NCBI GenBank assembly: GCA_947396885.1 | Contig: OX377202.1 | Span: forward strand, 20,522,001-20,586,000 | DNA from: Heligmosomoides polygyrus polygyrus | Taxonomy: Eukaryota > Nematoda > Chromadorea > Rhabditida > Heligmosomidae | Direction: 5' to 3' | Length of the DNA stretch: 64,000 nt | Part shown: in pieces, positions 11,847 to 23,384 of the stretch | Layout: each line of letters opens with the position of its first letter | Numbering within the stretch: position 1 is the stretch's first letter | Position numbers and translations under genes: made by a program | The notes under the pieces: model-generated | The model's database searches: none | What the model saw: only the letters and a program-made list of their open reading frames with translations | What the model was told of the DNA's origin: nothing

Positions 11847-12688
11847 GCCAATGTCTACTACGAGTTAACCTCGCACTTCTATCATGATATCCATCTCGCT
11901 AAAAACTGACTGTTTGGATCCCAAGCAAACATTATCGATTGGGTAACCATTATCGATCGGCCTCATCGGTTTTGGACGTTTGAGGGGGGAATCGATTATT
12001 TATGAGTTCCGGTGGTCTACTGCAAGCAAACAGTAGCAGTTATTATCCAATACTGAAGTGAAATCTATTATTTGTAGGAGAGCTAGGGTCTATCCATTTG
12101 TGCGTTTTCTGTCAAATCGATATGCTTCTAAATAGGCCTCATATTTCGACGACCATATCGATCTACGATGAGGGCTCGCCGTCATCAAATCAAGAGATAT
12201 CGATATCGATTAAATAAAAAATAATTAAAGAACAAAAAATCAAAGGAAAGATGAATTAAGTAATATTATAATAATACGTAACAAAAATGAAAAATAATAT
12301 TAATAATAACAATAGTGCTTTCGAGTCTATGTTAACCGCATTCATTTTTCGCTGAATAATATTAATAATATTGACAAATATTGACATAACAATGACAATT
12401 TCGCTGAATATTGACAAATAAATATCGATCGACTGACCACTATCGACAGGTTTTATAGACTTTCACCGGAGTCAGCCGTTTGATGTGAGAATCGCGTGGC
12501 TATGATAAGCTCGGTGTCTGAGTTTCAACACAATACTGGGCGCAGCCCCATCCAGCAATTACACCTGCCATTAGGAACCTCCTACGGGTGGTACTGATCC
12601 CATAATAATTCAGAAATAGTTTCACGAAGTTGCACAAAATTAAAGCGCATCGAAAGTTTTAAAGGTAAAGTGAACATGTTCCGCAAAT

Positions 12689-12886
12689 AGTACATGTCGC
12701 GAAAGTGGGCAGCATTGTAATTTGGAATCGTGCCAGACAACCTGGTCACATAGAATAGAACGTGCCGTTCAGAGAAGAAGTGTACGGTCGACGCCCTGAT
12801 TGGCTGGAGCGTTTGGTCGGCGGCCTGCTTTGCTGTGATTGGCTGATGCGTTTGCTCCCAATGCTGCCCGCCTTCGCGACATGTAC
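12689..12886. mobile_element. MITE-A copy
   Basis: Left AGTACATGTCGCGAAAGTGG-GCAGCATTG and right CAATGCTGCCCGCCTTCGCG-ACATGTACC are inverted. The interior carries three GATTGG boxes. Confidence 0.85.
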
Positions 12887-13772
12887 CTCGCAAATTCTCA
12901 AGGGATTCGACATTATACTGTGCTTCTGAGAATTCGCCCTGTGATTCGAGACGTACACCGCTAATCGAATTTCGCCATTCAGAAGTCATCACATCTCTCC
13001 GGCTGGAAATGGACCGCACAAACGACTTGTTGGGGAGTGGTCGCGGGGAGTTGCCAGGGCAGCAGAGGAGGGAGGCAACCGCTTACAACCGCCGAGAAGC
13101 TCTAAGACCAAAGCTTATTGCTGGAACCAGGAAGTTGCACTGTGAAAGTTTAAACGAAGTTGACGTCCGCAAGGCCATCAAATTTACGATTCTTGAAGAA
13201 GGGGAGAGGTAATTGAAAAGGGGAGGAGGTCTGGTTCGACGAGTTGGACCGAATCGAGCCCGAATTCTTCGCCTTTTTCTGAGGAATGAAGAACCTCGAA
13301 TCCCGTCGATTTGATCCCTCCGTAGATCTTATCCCTATATGGTACAGTAGAATTTTGTATTCCTATTACTCACTAGCATATTCAGTACTACAATATTTTG
13401 TACTTATTCAGTTATTTTTGTTTTTGTATTTGAATCGTTTTTCTGGTACTTTCCGGACAGAGCTCACAGCGCTGCATGGGCCTGAGCTCATCGGCTAGTT
13501 ATGGAAGGCTGGTTGTGAAGGTAACACCGGGATTAGTCGGGATAGTATAATTTGATATTTTATTATTTACTCCCTATATTCGTTATTATTTTGCACTTAT
13601 TCATTTTGGGATGGCATCCTAGCGCTTCTTCATGCGCTCCTTAAGGAAGAAAGTTGGCACTTTTTCAAACGGAAGGTAGCAGCCCAATTCAAAAAGAGCT
13701 CCTTACCACGATCTTAATTTTAATCGCCGGCAATATAGCAGTTCATTTTAAAAAATCGAAACACTCGCTGCC

Positions 13773-13970
13773 AGTACTAGTCGTCAATTTGGCTTACAAA
13801 GTGAGTCCAAAAGAGCACCAGCCAATCACATACAATCGAAACATCGATCGAGAACACCCCGTCCAATCAGAATACATATCTCTGGACCATTCTGCGTGCT
13901 ACGTCCAATGCAGCTTAATTGGCTCAGTGCGTCCCCACTACCCATGTAGGCCACATTAGCGACTACTACC
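13773..13970. mobile_element. MITE-B copy, followed by a solo end
   Basis: Left AGTACTAGTCGTCAATTTGG and right CATGTAGGCCACATTAGCGA-CTACTACC are inverted, with CCAATCA boxes inside. A further right end of the family lies alone at 14094-14127. Confidence 0.8.
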
Positions 13971-14452
13971 CGTCATCGTTTGGAGACATTTTCACCCCAT
14001 TTCCTGACTGTCCTGTAGAAGTAGAACGCGTGGCGCATTCTTGCATTCTAAGCAGTTTACCAAACGTAGAATCTAGCGCTATCTCTATCCATATGTAGGT
14101 CACATTAGCGACAAGAACCGAAAAAAATGAATCTGCACCCGAGACATCAGAGTCGGCCACTTCAAAGTGCCAAACAAAAACAAAAACAAAAAGACCGCGT
14201 TTGGGAAAACACTTGAAGATCACATCTGGTCGATAAGATTTCCTGTTCACCACGTTCGCGCCTCGGAAAATAACTCAAGGTCAGTTCTAGTAGCGAGTGT
14301 GGACAGCATTGGAAGGCGAAATAAGCGGAACGGTCGTATCAGTGAAAAATGAGTGTTTCTTCCCTGATTGGCTAGGGCGTGTTCGGTTGGAGCTCCGATT
14401 GGTTATGATTAGCTGCTGGCGCTATCGCTACTCCCAACACCGCTTTACTAAT

Positions 14453-15135
14453 ACCATCTTCACGTCGAATTGAACACTTTTCATATCAAACTGGACACTA
14501 TTTTAAGCTAGCCTAAGAATTTCTGAAATCAAATTGAACGTCTGCCGAATCGAAACGAGCCTCTAACAGGCTAACGGTCAAACAAAAAAAAATGAGGTTT
14601 TATAACATCTCAAACAAAGTGTTCACTTATTGGGCAAGTGAATCGAAACCTCAAAGAAAGTTGTACTAAAATTTTCCTTGCACAAAAAAATTATTCTAAC
14701 CCTTTTTGGAGAGTATTTAGCCTAATGTGGGCGCTTGTAGCGCAGTCGGAGGAGGTGCCGGCTATCGTGTGCACCTGATACCAGGTTCTTGGTTCGAATT
14801 TCCCGCCCAGGCCAACCAAGCCTCCCATTTATCCGAGGTCGGTGAATTGCAACCAGACTTGTCTGGGAAGGATAAGGCGCCGACTTTTTTAACGGCTGGC
14901 CACGATAGGTCTGTTCATGGCCACCTACGCATTCAAATCATCTCCACGACATCCTGTAGAAGTAGAGGACATGGCGCATCCCAAAAGGAATTGAGTAACG
15001 CCATCCTTTATCCTCCTACCTTTTATTTAGTCTAATGTAGAAGAAGCTCATTTCGATTTGGAAAACTTCGCCTTGATTTCAAAAGTCCAATTTGATCTGA
15101 AAAGTGTCCAAATTGAAGTGAAAGTGGTATTTAAC
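14453..15135. mobile_element. Long-TIR element family C, split by a SINE-A
   Basis: The left end (ACCATCTTCACGTCGAATTG, then AACACTTTTCATATC) is the inverse of the right end (AAGTGTCCAAATTG, AAGTGAAAGTGGTA). The ends consist of short degenerate repeats built on ATTGGACACTTTTC. A SINE-A inserted at 14724-15018. Confidence 0.6.
14724..15018 (+). mobile_element. SINE-A copy, near full length, nested in family C element
   Basis: Head TTGTAGCGCAGTCGGAGGAG (A-box), then ACCAGGTTCTTGGTTCGAAT (B-box), GCCCAGGCCAACCAAGCC, GACTTGTCTGGGAAGG, and a tail ending ACGCCATCCTTTATCCTCC. Confidence 0.85.
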
Positions 15136-15239
15136 CGCCTTAGAGAGAGTTTGAGCCCAAATTCTGGAGGCGGCTAAAGATAAAGTCGTACAGGTTGAAC
15201 CTTGTCCTCTTTTAACAAATCGCAAGGAAAATCAGGGAC

Positions 15240-15560
15240 CGGACTTATCAATCCCGGGGTAAGGAAAAGTAAGGTATCTATGGAACGGATCTAGCGGACT
15301 TTTCCTAATCGGAGGGGAGGCATACATATAGTGATTTTCCTCCCTGAACCCTTGTTTGAGTTTTTATGACAGCCTCAGCTGCTGTCCCATAATGCGAGGA
15401 CCTTCATTTAAATTCAGGGACGTGGCTGTGTAGAATAGAATGACATACGAAATTGACACTTCACGGTTGCCCCTCCCGACTAGGACAGGCCCGGTAACCC
15501 TCGTGGGTATGCGGATGTACCCGCGTTGATCGTCGAGTACTTCCATGCCCGCGAATGTGT
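15240..15560. repeat. Dispersed repeat also present near 57717-57900 and 10296-10440
   Basis: Shared blocks are CCTAATCGG followed by a G-run, CAGCTGCTGTCCCATA, GAGGACCTTCATTTAAATTC and TTGCCCCTCCCGAC. The copy near 10296 is more diverged. There is no coding potential and the family is unknown. Confidence 0.5.
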
Positions 15561-16372
15561 ACCACATCGTAGGTATCTTTCTTCCTTCTATCCCGCATAT
15601 CCTGGGAATCGGGTTCCTAGATACTAGAACTTCTCCGGACATTAGTCGAAAGTGGTGGAGAAGGTCTCGTCGTCATCCGTCATTCCTCAAAGCGCTCAGC
15701 GCAAAACCAGAACAAATTTGCCTGCAAGCAATCTGCTGAGCTTCTTACGCTAGCCGGAAACCTAGCCGGCTAGCTAGCTAGCTCACCAACTGCCAGTGCT
15801 TCTTTCTGAAGCATCTTTACAACCTCAACCGAGAAAAAAGAAAGCCTCCAGAGTAGTCTCTTCTAGCGGCTGGCTGAAGGGACGGGATTTGTGGGGGGGG
15901 GGGGGGTATTTGAGCGATTCTAAAGGTTCGGAAGTCCAAAACTGGACTTACTTCTAGAGAAATTTTAATGAAAAACTAACCGTAAGTTGAGTTTGGCTGG
16001 CAACTAAAACATAAAACGGCCACTATTTTCGCAACACCAAAAATAAAGTTCTTCCATGCCGAAACGACGTCTGCACGTGTATATATTTCAAACTGGACTC
16101 GGTAAAAGACAATGAGTAACGATCTGACCGGTAGGTAAACATGAACAAACATTCCAAAGAAGGTAATCAGACGCCACTATCAGACAAACCGTTGGACAAT
16201 TTTTATCGACGATGCCAAAAAATATACGTTTCGATAGGACCAAAAGCCCATCCAGACGAAAATAGAGATGAAATCTGAACGCGAAAAAATGCTTGGCGTA
16301 TTCCCAATAGGTCCTTCATCGCTACAATTACTGCGCTCATTAGTTCTGGAATACGTGTGCAGAGAGAGAACC

Positions 16373-16762
16373 GTCCATGTCGCGAATGTGGGCAGCGTTG
16401 GCGGGTAGGAACGCGCCTACCAATAACAAACAATCAGGACATTGATCGACCACGCACCACCGAATTAACAAAGCGATTGTACAGGATACCGCGAATGCTA
16501 CAAAACAGCGCCGGTGTTGTAAGGCGTAGCATTGCTGCACGGAAAGCAGGAGGTGCACGTTCGAGTCCCGCATGGCGCAAGAGTTTTGATCGCAACAAAA
16601 CATCCAGTGACAACATATAGCCTCTAAATCAGCCGTCTTAGGCTTAAGCAAATGAGTTAAAACACTGTACACGTTCTCTCTCGTTGTCACGCCCATCTGG
16701 TGTGACCTGATTGGCTGATGGGTTCTCATCTCTCAACGCTGCTCATATTCGCGACATACACC
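16373..16762. mobile_element. MITE-A copy interrupted by a tRNA-like SINE-B
   Basis: Left GTCCATGTCGCGAATGTGGG and right TATTCGCGACATACACC are inverted. At 390 bp it is about twice the family's usual 200 bp because a SINE-B (16508 to about 16620) sits inside. Confidence 0.75.
16508..16620 (+). mobile_element. SINE-B copy (tRNA-like head)
   Basis: The head GCGCCGGTGTTGTAAGGCG and B-box GTTCGAGTCCCGC are followed by the family tail GAGTTTTGATCGCAACAAAA. It is nested in a MITE-A. Confidence 0.75.
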
Positions 16763-16814
16763 GAAAGAACACACAAATATTAGTGGATTCAGAAGTAATG
16801 TTTAGCAAACTAAG

Positions 16815-17030
16815 CCATAGGATAAAGGATTGCGTTGTTCAATCCGTTTGTGGAACGCGCCACGCGTTCTGCTTTTACATTATTTCGTGGAGGCGTTTGA
16901 ATGCGTAATTGCACTTTACAATGACTTGCGGTGGCCAGCCGATGGACAAATCAGCGTCTTCTGCTTCCCGGACAGATCTGATACCAATTCACCGATCCCA
17001 AAAGGATGCGAGACATCGTTAGCGAAGAGT
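16815..17030 (-). mobile_element. SINE-A copy, head missing
   Basis: The plus strand shows GGATAAAGGATTGCGTTG, GCGCCACGCGTTCTGC, GGCCAGCCGATGGAC and GACAGATCTGATACC in inverse family order. A tRNA-like stretch with GGCGCAGTCGGTAAAAGGCG follows at about 17074-17140 and may be another head. Confidence 0.7.
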
Positions 17031-17263
17031 AGGGCAGACAAATTGGTTCCATAACAACACTTTGGACGCACAATATGGCGCAGTCGGTAAAAGGCGCCTC
17101 GTTTTTAAGCATAATTCGGGCTCCGACCAAGCTGATCTCTTTCTTCCTTCGGGTTCAGTAACTAAGTTCCAGGCTTTTCTATTATATTCTATTCTTTTCT
17201 AGTATTATAATAAAAGGATCAAAGCCGTTCATTAAAGATACTAATTCATGCGTTTGGTCAAGC

Positions 17264-17345
17264 AGCGCTGATGGTGCAATGGGCTAGCATCCTGCCCGGA
17301 ACCTAGGAGGTGCGGGTTCGAGTCCCACCAGGTGCATAGGTTCTT
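17264..17345 (+). mobile_element. SINE-B head / tRNA pseudogene
   Basis: A tRNA-like sequence with A-box TGGTGCAATGGGCTAGC and B-box GGTTCGAGTCCCACC. The acceptor stem is imperfect (GCGCTGA against CAGGTGC) and the T-stem has one mismatch, so a working tRNA is unlikely. Confidence 0.55.
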
Positions 17346-18266
17346 ATCGCGTCTAATCACCCACCTAATAGGCAGATGGTCTGGGCTTCTTGCAAACATT
17401 CAGCGAGCTTACATAATTGAAAGCGCCACTCACTCCACTCTACCCGATGAAAGATGAATGCATGGCGTAGTCCAAACCAGAAGCTGACTAACATCTACTG
17501 TTATACTTTTTCTCTACATTTCTAGTTTTAAGACCTGAACCTGCCAGGAATTTGTAGCCACAGAATCTAATCAGAAGTAGCGGATATTGAAAACTATATT
17601 TAAAAATAGATTAAAACAGTTAACATCAAAACTGACAGGGAATTCCCGTTAGTACGACTTCTCCATAAAAGTCATCTGCGACAAATATAGCAGCAGTACA
17701 GTAACATCATAAAGAACATCAGTATAACAATACTAATAATGGATTTATAAAATATTATTTCATACATTTTTATATTTCAATAACATCGCTGAAAAAGTAG
17801 CAGAATGGCGTTTGATTTAAAAACTTTATTTCGCACAATTTTATACATATTTCAGTACCATCGACAAAAAAGAGCAGTGTAATGATAAATTTAGAAAATT
17901 TTAATTCGTACATTTTTATTTTTATTTTTATTTGTATATTCACTTCTGGCCAACTAGTGGGTTATGGGCAAACCGTAGTAGAACACTGAGGAAAATCAAT
18001 CGAAGATAAGCACAGGTTACACCTATAAGGAAGCGTCGATAATCAATCAATACAAGCTTTCAGCTCTCTCGATTGGTATTCTGTCAGCTGATTCAATGTG
18101 AATGCAAATCGAGGGGCGTGGATGACGTGCCAACAGCGGGCAATTTCCGGCGAAAAAAAGGCGACAGAGCGGCGGAATACACGGTAAAAATTCCACATAA
18201 TGAGAAACATTTTCGAGAAAAATATTAAAATTTTCAAGAAAAAATGAAAAACTCCGAATGCCCAAC

Positions 18267-18401
18267 CTGAATGAACTGTATGGTTAGTGCGGACTTTCCC
18301 ACGCCACCACCACCGACGACGACCACTCGGAGCACCGACGGCGCCGTCGAGTTGGTCCTTCCGCCGGTGACGGCAGCACCTGCTGTCCTGCCACCACCCA
18401 T
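18267..18401 (-). CDS. ras-1: R-Ras type small GTPase, exon 1 (start codon and P-loop)
   Basis: First coding exon of a Ras-family GTPase, a membrane-attached molecular switch that cycles between GTP and GDP. It encodes 45 residues: a Gly/Ala/Thr-rich leader of about 23 residues, then the first beta strand and the nucleotide-binding P-loop (GGGGVGKS, residues 30-37), followed by SALTIQFIQ. The four-glycine P-loop plus QFIQ is typical of R-Ras (nematode ras-1) rather than classical Ras or M-Ras. The start is the first ATG after an in-frame TGA (complement of 18489-18491). The exon ends in CAG before a GT donor, phase 0. The residues matching human Gly12 and Gly13 are both glycine, so the switch looks normal. 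Family assignment is strong; orthology to ras-1 is inferred. Confidence 0.9.
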
Positions 18402-18940
18402 CAGACGACGAATACGACGATGATGATGATGACGATGACGATGAAGACGACGAGAGCAAGAAGCCCAGTCCTCTACACAAACGCTCTCTCACACACACAG
18501 AAGACACCACGCACACAGTCAGAGACAGCCCGGAGCGGAGACGGCCTGATGCGGTCGTCGCAGCGCGGTGGCGCTTCGCATGCACGGGGCTCCGCCTCCG
18601 CGGAAGCTCCGCCTCTCCGACTGCCGCCTCGCGACGTTCTGGCGCCTCCCGGTCGGTCAGCGGTGCTGCATCAAAGTTCTTCCGGCTGCTAACTTGGCCG
18701 CCGTCCAGAGGTTGGCCATAGAGCTTAGGAACCGCTGTGGTCGGAAGGGTAACCACGACGTTGTGTACACAACACGGGGCTGGGAACAGTTGCGTCGTAC
18801 ACCTGGAGGTGTGAAGAAGTGCTGTAGGGGGCTCGAGGGATGGTAGCTTAGAGGTGAGACCTTCTGTAGGCCCTACAAACTTCTGGAGAAGGCGTAGAAA
18901 GTCACCGAGCCAATCTGTTTCCTCCTGTTTGCTCAGCATT
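18402..18940 (-). promoter_or_regulatory. GC-rich region upstream of the Ras start, with a GAT/GAC triplet run
   Basis: Immediately upstream of the Ras ATG there is a run of GAT/GAC triplets (18419-18450) and a CpG-rich block, a likely 5' UTR and promoter. Long open frames here encode only poly-Ser and are compositional. No TATA box or clear trans-splice acceptor was identified. Confidence 0.35.
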
Positions 18941-20190
18941 TCTTGAGCCTCTGAGGGACGGTGACTCGGAGATAACCCTTCTTAGGCGCCTAGAAGCTTC
19001 AGAAAGATTATCGAAGGCCTAGCAAGGCCTAAGTTTTTGATACCCTAGGAGGACTGCGTGAGGAGCCGAAAAAGCCTGGTTGCGGGAACCTGACCTAAAA
19101 AGATCGGATGCAGTATTAGTCCCTTATAAGGTCGCTGATTTACAAATGGGTACACGTCAAGCCGAACTGCACCAACTTAGGCCTCTACCTAGGCCTTTTA
19201 TCGGTGCCTGAACTACTCAGCGATAATACTTCTACCCTCCTTTTTGCTCACATTTCTTCCGTCCCACATTCCTTGAACCGTTCAGGAGGAGGGCGTGGAG
19301 CTGAGGCCTTGGAGGCATGCGCGGAGAGTCGTGGAAGGCCTAGTAAGGCCTAAGTTCTGGGTACCATAAGAAGACTGTGCAAGGAGATAAATAGGCATAA
19401 AGCTTTAGGCTTGGCCATAGATGTAGGAACGCACTCAAATCTCTTATAAGCTCGCCAATCACAAATGGGCAAAACTCATGCCACTCTGCACTCCCTTACC
19501 TTAGATCCCAATCCAGGCCCTCTATAGGCATCCAAACCGGTCACTTACCCGAGTACTATCCTCCTGTTTGCTTTACATTTCTTCTGCTCAAAAATTTTTG
19601 AAGTATTGAGGGACGGGCGTTCGAGCTGAGGTATGCGTAGGTGCCTAGAATCTGCAGAAAATTTGTCGAAGGCCTAGCGAGGCCTCAGTTATGCACACCC
19701 AGAGAAGGCTGCGCGAAGAGCTAAGAAAGCCTTGAGGCGGGTACCTGACCTAAAAGAAAAGGACGCACTATTAGCCCCTTATAAGGTCGCTAATCCACAA
19801 ATGGGTAGACGTCAAGCCACTTAGGCTCCTACCTAGGCCCTTTACCGGTGCCTGAACTACTCAGCTATCAGACTTCTACCCTCCTTCTGTCCAACCTATC
19901 TTGAACCGCTGAGTGGTAGGGCGTGGAGCCGTGGCCTAGGAGGGTTCCGCGGAGAGTCGAGGAAGGCCTAGCAAGGCTTTGTTATGTAGTTCAGGGTGCC
20001 TTCAGAAGACTGTGCAAGCAGACAAAAAGGCTTGAAGCTTTGGACCTGACCTTAGATGTAAGAACGCACTCGTGGTTCCTTACAACCACCACACTCGCTG
20101 AGCCACAAATTTGCAGAGCTCAGGCCAAATAAGCTCACCTAGGCCTATATTTAGACCCTCTACAGCCAGCCAAACCAAATCCTCGTTTCT
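18940..20190. repeat. Four-copy degenerate tandem repeat, about 310-330 bp, in an A-B-A-B order
   Basis: The landmark GAAGGCCTAGCAAGGCCT recurs at about 19012, 19336, 19667 and 19961. Copies 1 and 3 share CCTTATAAGGTCGCT, ACAAATGGGTA and GGTGCCTGAACTACTC. Copies 2 and 4 share GGGCGTGGAGC, GAAGACTGTGCAAG and AAGCTTT. The array is therefore two diverged dimers. AGGCCT occurs unusually often. No protein is encoded. Confidence 0.8.
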
Positions 20191-20815
20191 TCTGAGGCGA
20201 ACCTCATTGCACTTCCTCCGTGATCTACATTTTACCGTAGTCAAGCAACTTCTGTCCTCAAGGACCTTCCCAGATCTCCTTCTGAAACCGAACTCCACCT
20301 ATGCCACGGCTCATAGGTCTCGCTTGCAAGTAAAACAAGAAAAAACACCGATGACTCACTTTGATCAAGGCAGAACCGTGCACCATCTCAAGGGCAGAGG
20401 GGCAAATCTAGGTCTTGTCGAAAAGACTTCGCCTAGGTCAGCCGTACGCAGGGCCTAACGCCTGGCCTGACGATTCATCGCACGCTCTCCGAGGTCTCGT
20501 TTTCGATGTCTTTCGCGGAAGCCGCCAATTATCTGGCGCAATAAGAGTGAAAAAGGTGACGACCACTGGACGGCATAATCACGAGCCGCGGTCAGCCACT
20601 ACTACACATGTACGAGCGAGCGAGGTGTGATGAATGGAGATTTGGTATTTCGCTTTTAAAAAATATTAAAAAATTTAAAAATTGAGAGGAAAACAGATAG
20701 ATCCCAATAATGACCTATAGATTTCCAGACCGCAGCAATTTTTTCAACGCTCTTTAAGAAATGGGTAAGGACAGAAAAGTAAAATTCGCAAAAATATTAA
20801 CCGCATTTACAGTGC

Positions 20816-21036
20816 AGTCCATTTCGTGAGCGTGAGCAGCACTGAGAGGCGAGAGCGTGCCTGCCAATGGTAACCAATCAGTACTCGATCATATATGTAC
20901 ATCCTCATTAATCCTGACTAATATGCCCATTCGACGATGCTTGATTGGCTGAAACTTGTTCGGTGGATGCCGTTATTGATTGCGATTGGCAGGAGTGTTT
21001 CCCGTTGCCAATGCTGCCCACTTTCGCGACATGGAC
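20816..21036. mobile_element. MITE-A copy, with a second right-half copy just downstream
   Basis: Left AGTCCATTTCGTGAGCGTGA and right CCACTTTCGCGACATGGACT are inverted. A right half alone lies at about 21130-21210 (CCCAGCGCTGCCCACATTCG). Confidence 0.8.
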
Positions 21037-21768
21037 TCCTCTACACAAATGCCGGCATCACGTTTGCGCGCTCACGAGTAGGCTCATCCCCTTGTTTGAT
21101 TGTGGCTATTTTTAGAGAAAGTTGCTATCTGACTGACACGTCCATTTGATGTGGCCCTGATTGGCTGGCTTGTCCCCACCTCCCAGCGCTGCCCACATTC
21201 GCGACTTGCCGTGAGCTTACATGCGCTGGCCAGAATTCCTATCCTCGGCCAATATCTCGAGTCCGATTTAGCGATTTCAAAAGACTAACGGCTTTGTTAC
21301 GCTAAAATCCGGTTTAACTACTTAACGGAGTTTTTATTGGATCGAAAATCCATCGATAAATTCGCTTTACTTAATCTACTAAAATGTGGAGAAAGTTTTG
21401 GAAAGTTCCGTATCATAACAAAATAGCAAACGCTGCTGAAAATAATAGATGTTAGTACGAAATGGGGCGCTACTGAACTTCAGGTAAATCTTGCACGTGA
21501 TGTTGTTCCTCTCCATCCATCAGGTTTCATGCTCTACCCCATCAGGTTTCATGTTTCATGCCTCATCTGAATTTCGTAGAACCCTCGTATCATAAAGAAG
21601 CTACTAGGAATTCAGGAAGAGGGGCGGAGTCGAAATCGAAACGTTCCTTATTCGACAAACCATATGTACATCTTCCAGATCGAAATGGGCATCTTGCAGA
21701 TTGAATTCGACATTATCTAAGAAGGTCGAAACAAATCGTTGATTCAAACAAGCACAAAAAGATACCTT

Positions 21769-21974
21769 GGCCTATGTTGCGAATGCGGACAGCTATGGAA
21801 CCTGGGAACGTGCCATCCAATCACAACCAACGAGGCACCGACTGAACATGGGCCAGCCAGCCAATCACGGCACCGACAGCGCACATTCTCTCTTACTGGC
21901 ACGCACGTTTGATGCACTCTGGTTAGATGGAGTGCTCCCAACTTCCAACGCTGCACATATTGGCGACAAGCACC
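21769..21974. mobile_element. MITE-A copy
   Basis: Left GGCCTATGTTGCGAATGCGG and right ACGCTGCACATATTGGCGAC-AAGCACC are inverted. CCAATCAC boxes occur in the left half. Confidence 0.7.
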
Positions 21975-21999
21975 GAAACATTTTCGTGCACGGAACACA

Positions 22000-23300
22000 C
22001 AGGGTAGTTTAGTTAGATATGTCATGTGGTTACATATCTCGAGCTCTACAAAATCTTGAGAAAATGGGGTGCTAGTCGTTAATATAGCCTACAGGCAAAC
22101 CGGGAACCCACTAACCAATCACAACCAGACACGTCTATAATATGTTAAATGGGCGGAGTGCCAAAAAAACGTCCATCAGAGCGTAAAGTATTGCTTGTAA
22201 TGGATTTACCGTAGAAAATTGACTAATGCTAAAAACATTAATTTTGTACATAAATAAATAGACAAACCAGGACATTCATACCTCATGCCTGATGCTACGC
22301 CTGATATATTATATTAACAAATATTAATAAATATTAAAAATAAAAACATTTTATATAAATAAATAAATAGACTTGAGCTCGAAAAGCTTTGAAAATCTTC
22401 AGCTTTTCGACCTAAGAAGCTGTCTTCCGAATGGGTGGAGGCTATTCTGCTTGGCCGTAAGTCTTTGAGCACACCTCAATTAATCAACTAATTCAGTTCG
22501 TTGGCATGCTTCAAAGTGACAGAACAAGTCCGTTAATCTGATTTTTTTAATTTTTAAAATTTTCAAAAAAAGTATCTGCATGCTTATTTTGAAAAGAGTT
22601 CAGCGTTCTTGTTTGGGTTCCCTTCAATCAGAGCTCCAAATTTCCAGATAATTATTTGTGCCTTTGCGATAAAAGAGATGTAATAAATAAATAAATAAAT
22701 AAATATTTCAATTTCGCCGGACTAGCTTTTAGGCTCAATCGTCTCCGTCAGGACCTGAACAGACTCTAAAAGTCAGAGCCTGAATGAGTACAGCACAACC
22801 CAACGCATTCTAATCACCCGAAATCTGCCCCACATCGTCCCCATAACCGTCAACTGCTAGTCCTAAGTGGAATAGCGTGTGAAAAACACCACGGGGGATT
22901 AATAATAAACCCCGGACAGCCAGCCAGCCAGCTACCTCTGGTCAAGGGTCCCCTTGACCAGAGCAACGCCTGCGCATGTGTACGGTACAAGCGATTAGTG
23001 AGGCGGGGGCCGCGTGTGCGACAGGCTCCTAAGTGGATTCGCTGCTCATTGTAGCCGCTAAGCGACGGGATTATTAGGCCCGAGTGTGAGGACAGTCACA
23101 TATGGCCACATTTTCCCCTTCAGTCCTGCATTTCCATATGCTCCACATGGAAGGATGGACCTTTTCCCTTCGGAGGGGAAGCTTAGGACATATAAGGGGT
23201 AACAATGTCCAAAATTTGTTACCTGAACGATTTCAGCATAAAGAACACCACACCTTAACCAGGAAAAGCGCTGCGCGCACAAGTAGCGGCCTCTGGCGCT
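22000..23300. other. Intergenic, no gene seen
   Basis: Contains a partial MITE-B end at about 22072, ATAAATA simple repeat (22681-22706), and a perfect 13-bp-arm hairpin CTCTGGTCAAGGG / CCCTTGACCAGAG at about 22936-22963 next to a CAGC run. No supported coding region. Confidence 0.4.
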
Positions 23301-23307
23301 AAACAAC

Positions 23308-23371
23308 CCCAATTTGGGATGAGCCACGCATTCTGCTTTTACGGAATATAGGTGGGCTATTTGAATTCACG
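23308..23371 (-). mobile_element. SINE-A 3' fragment
   Basis: The plus strand shows TTTGGGATGAGCCACGCATT, CTGCTTTTACGG and TTTGAATTCAC, matching part of the tail. It abuts the RTE-like fragment. Confidence 0.6.
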
Positions 23372-23384
23372 AGGTCACCGATCA

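Larger units (their letters stand above)
5497..18266 (-). other. Ras intron 1 (about 12.8 kb)
   Basis: Bounded by the donor after exon 1 (GTTGGG) and the acceptor TTTCAG before exon 2. Most of it is accounted for by the MITE, SINE and TIR copies listed separately. AT-rich stretches around 12180-12430 and 17500-17990 hold only simple-sequence and short direct repeats; no exon was recognised there. Confidence 0.7.

Noticed and set aside
17264..17336. Working tRNA gene
   Set aside because: The acceptor stem has mismatches and the sequence belongs to the SINE-B family.
18043..18939. Long minus-strand open frame with a poly-serine stretch
   Set aside because: It overlaps Ras exon 1 in a different frame and owes its length to GAT/GAC triplet runs and GC-rich sequence. 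The real coding frame is the short one with the P-loop.
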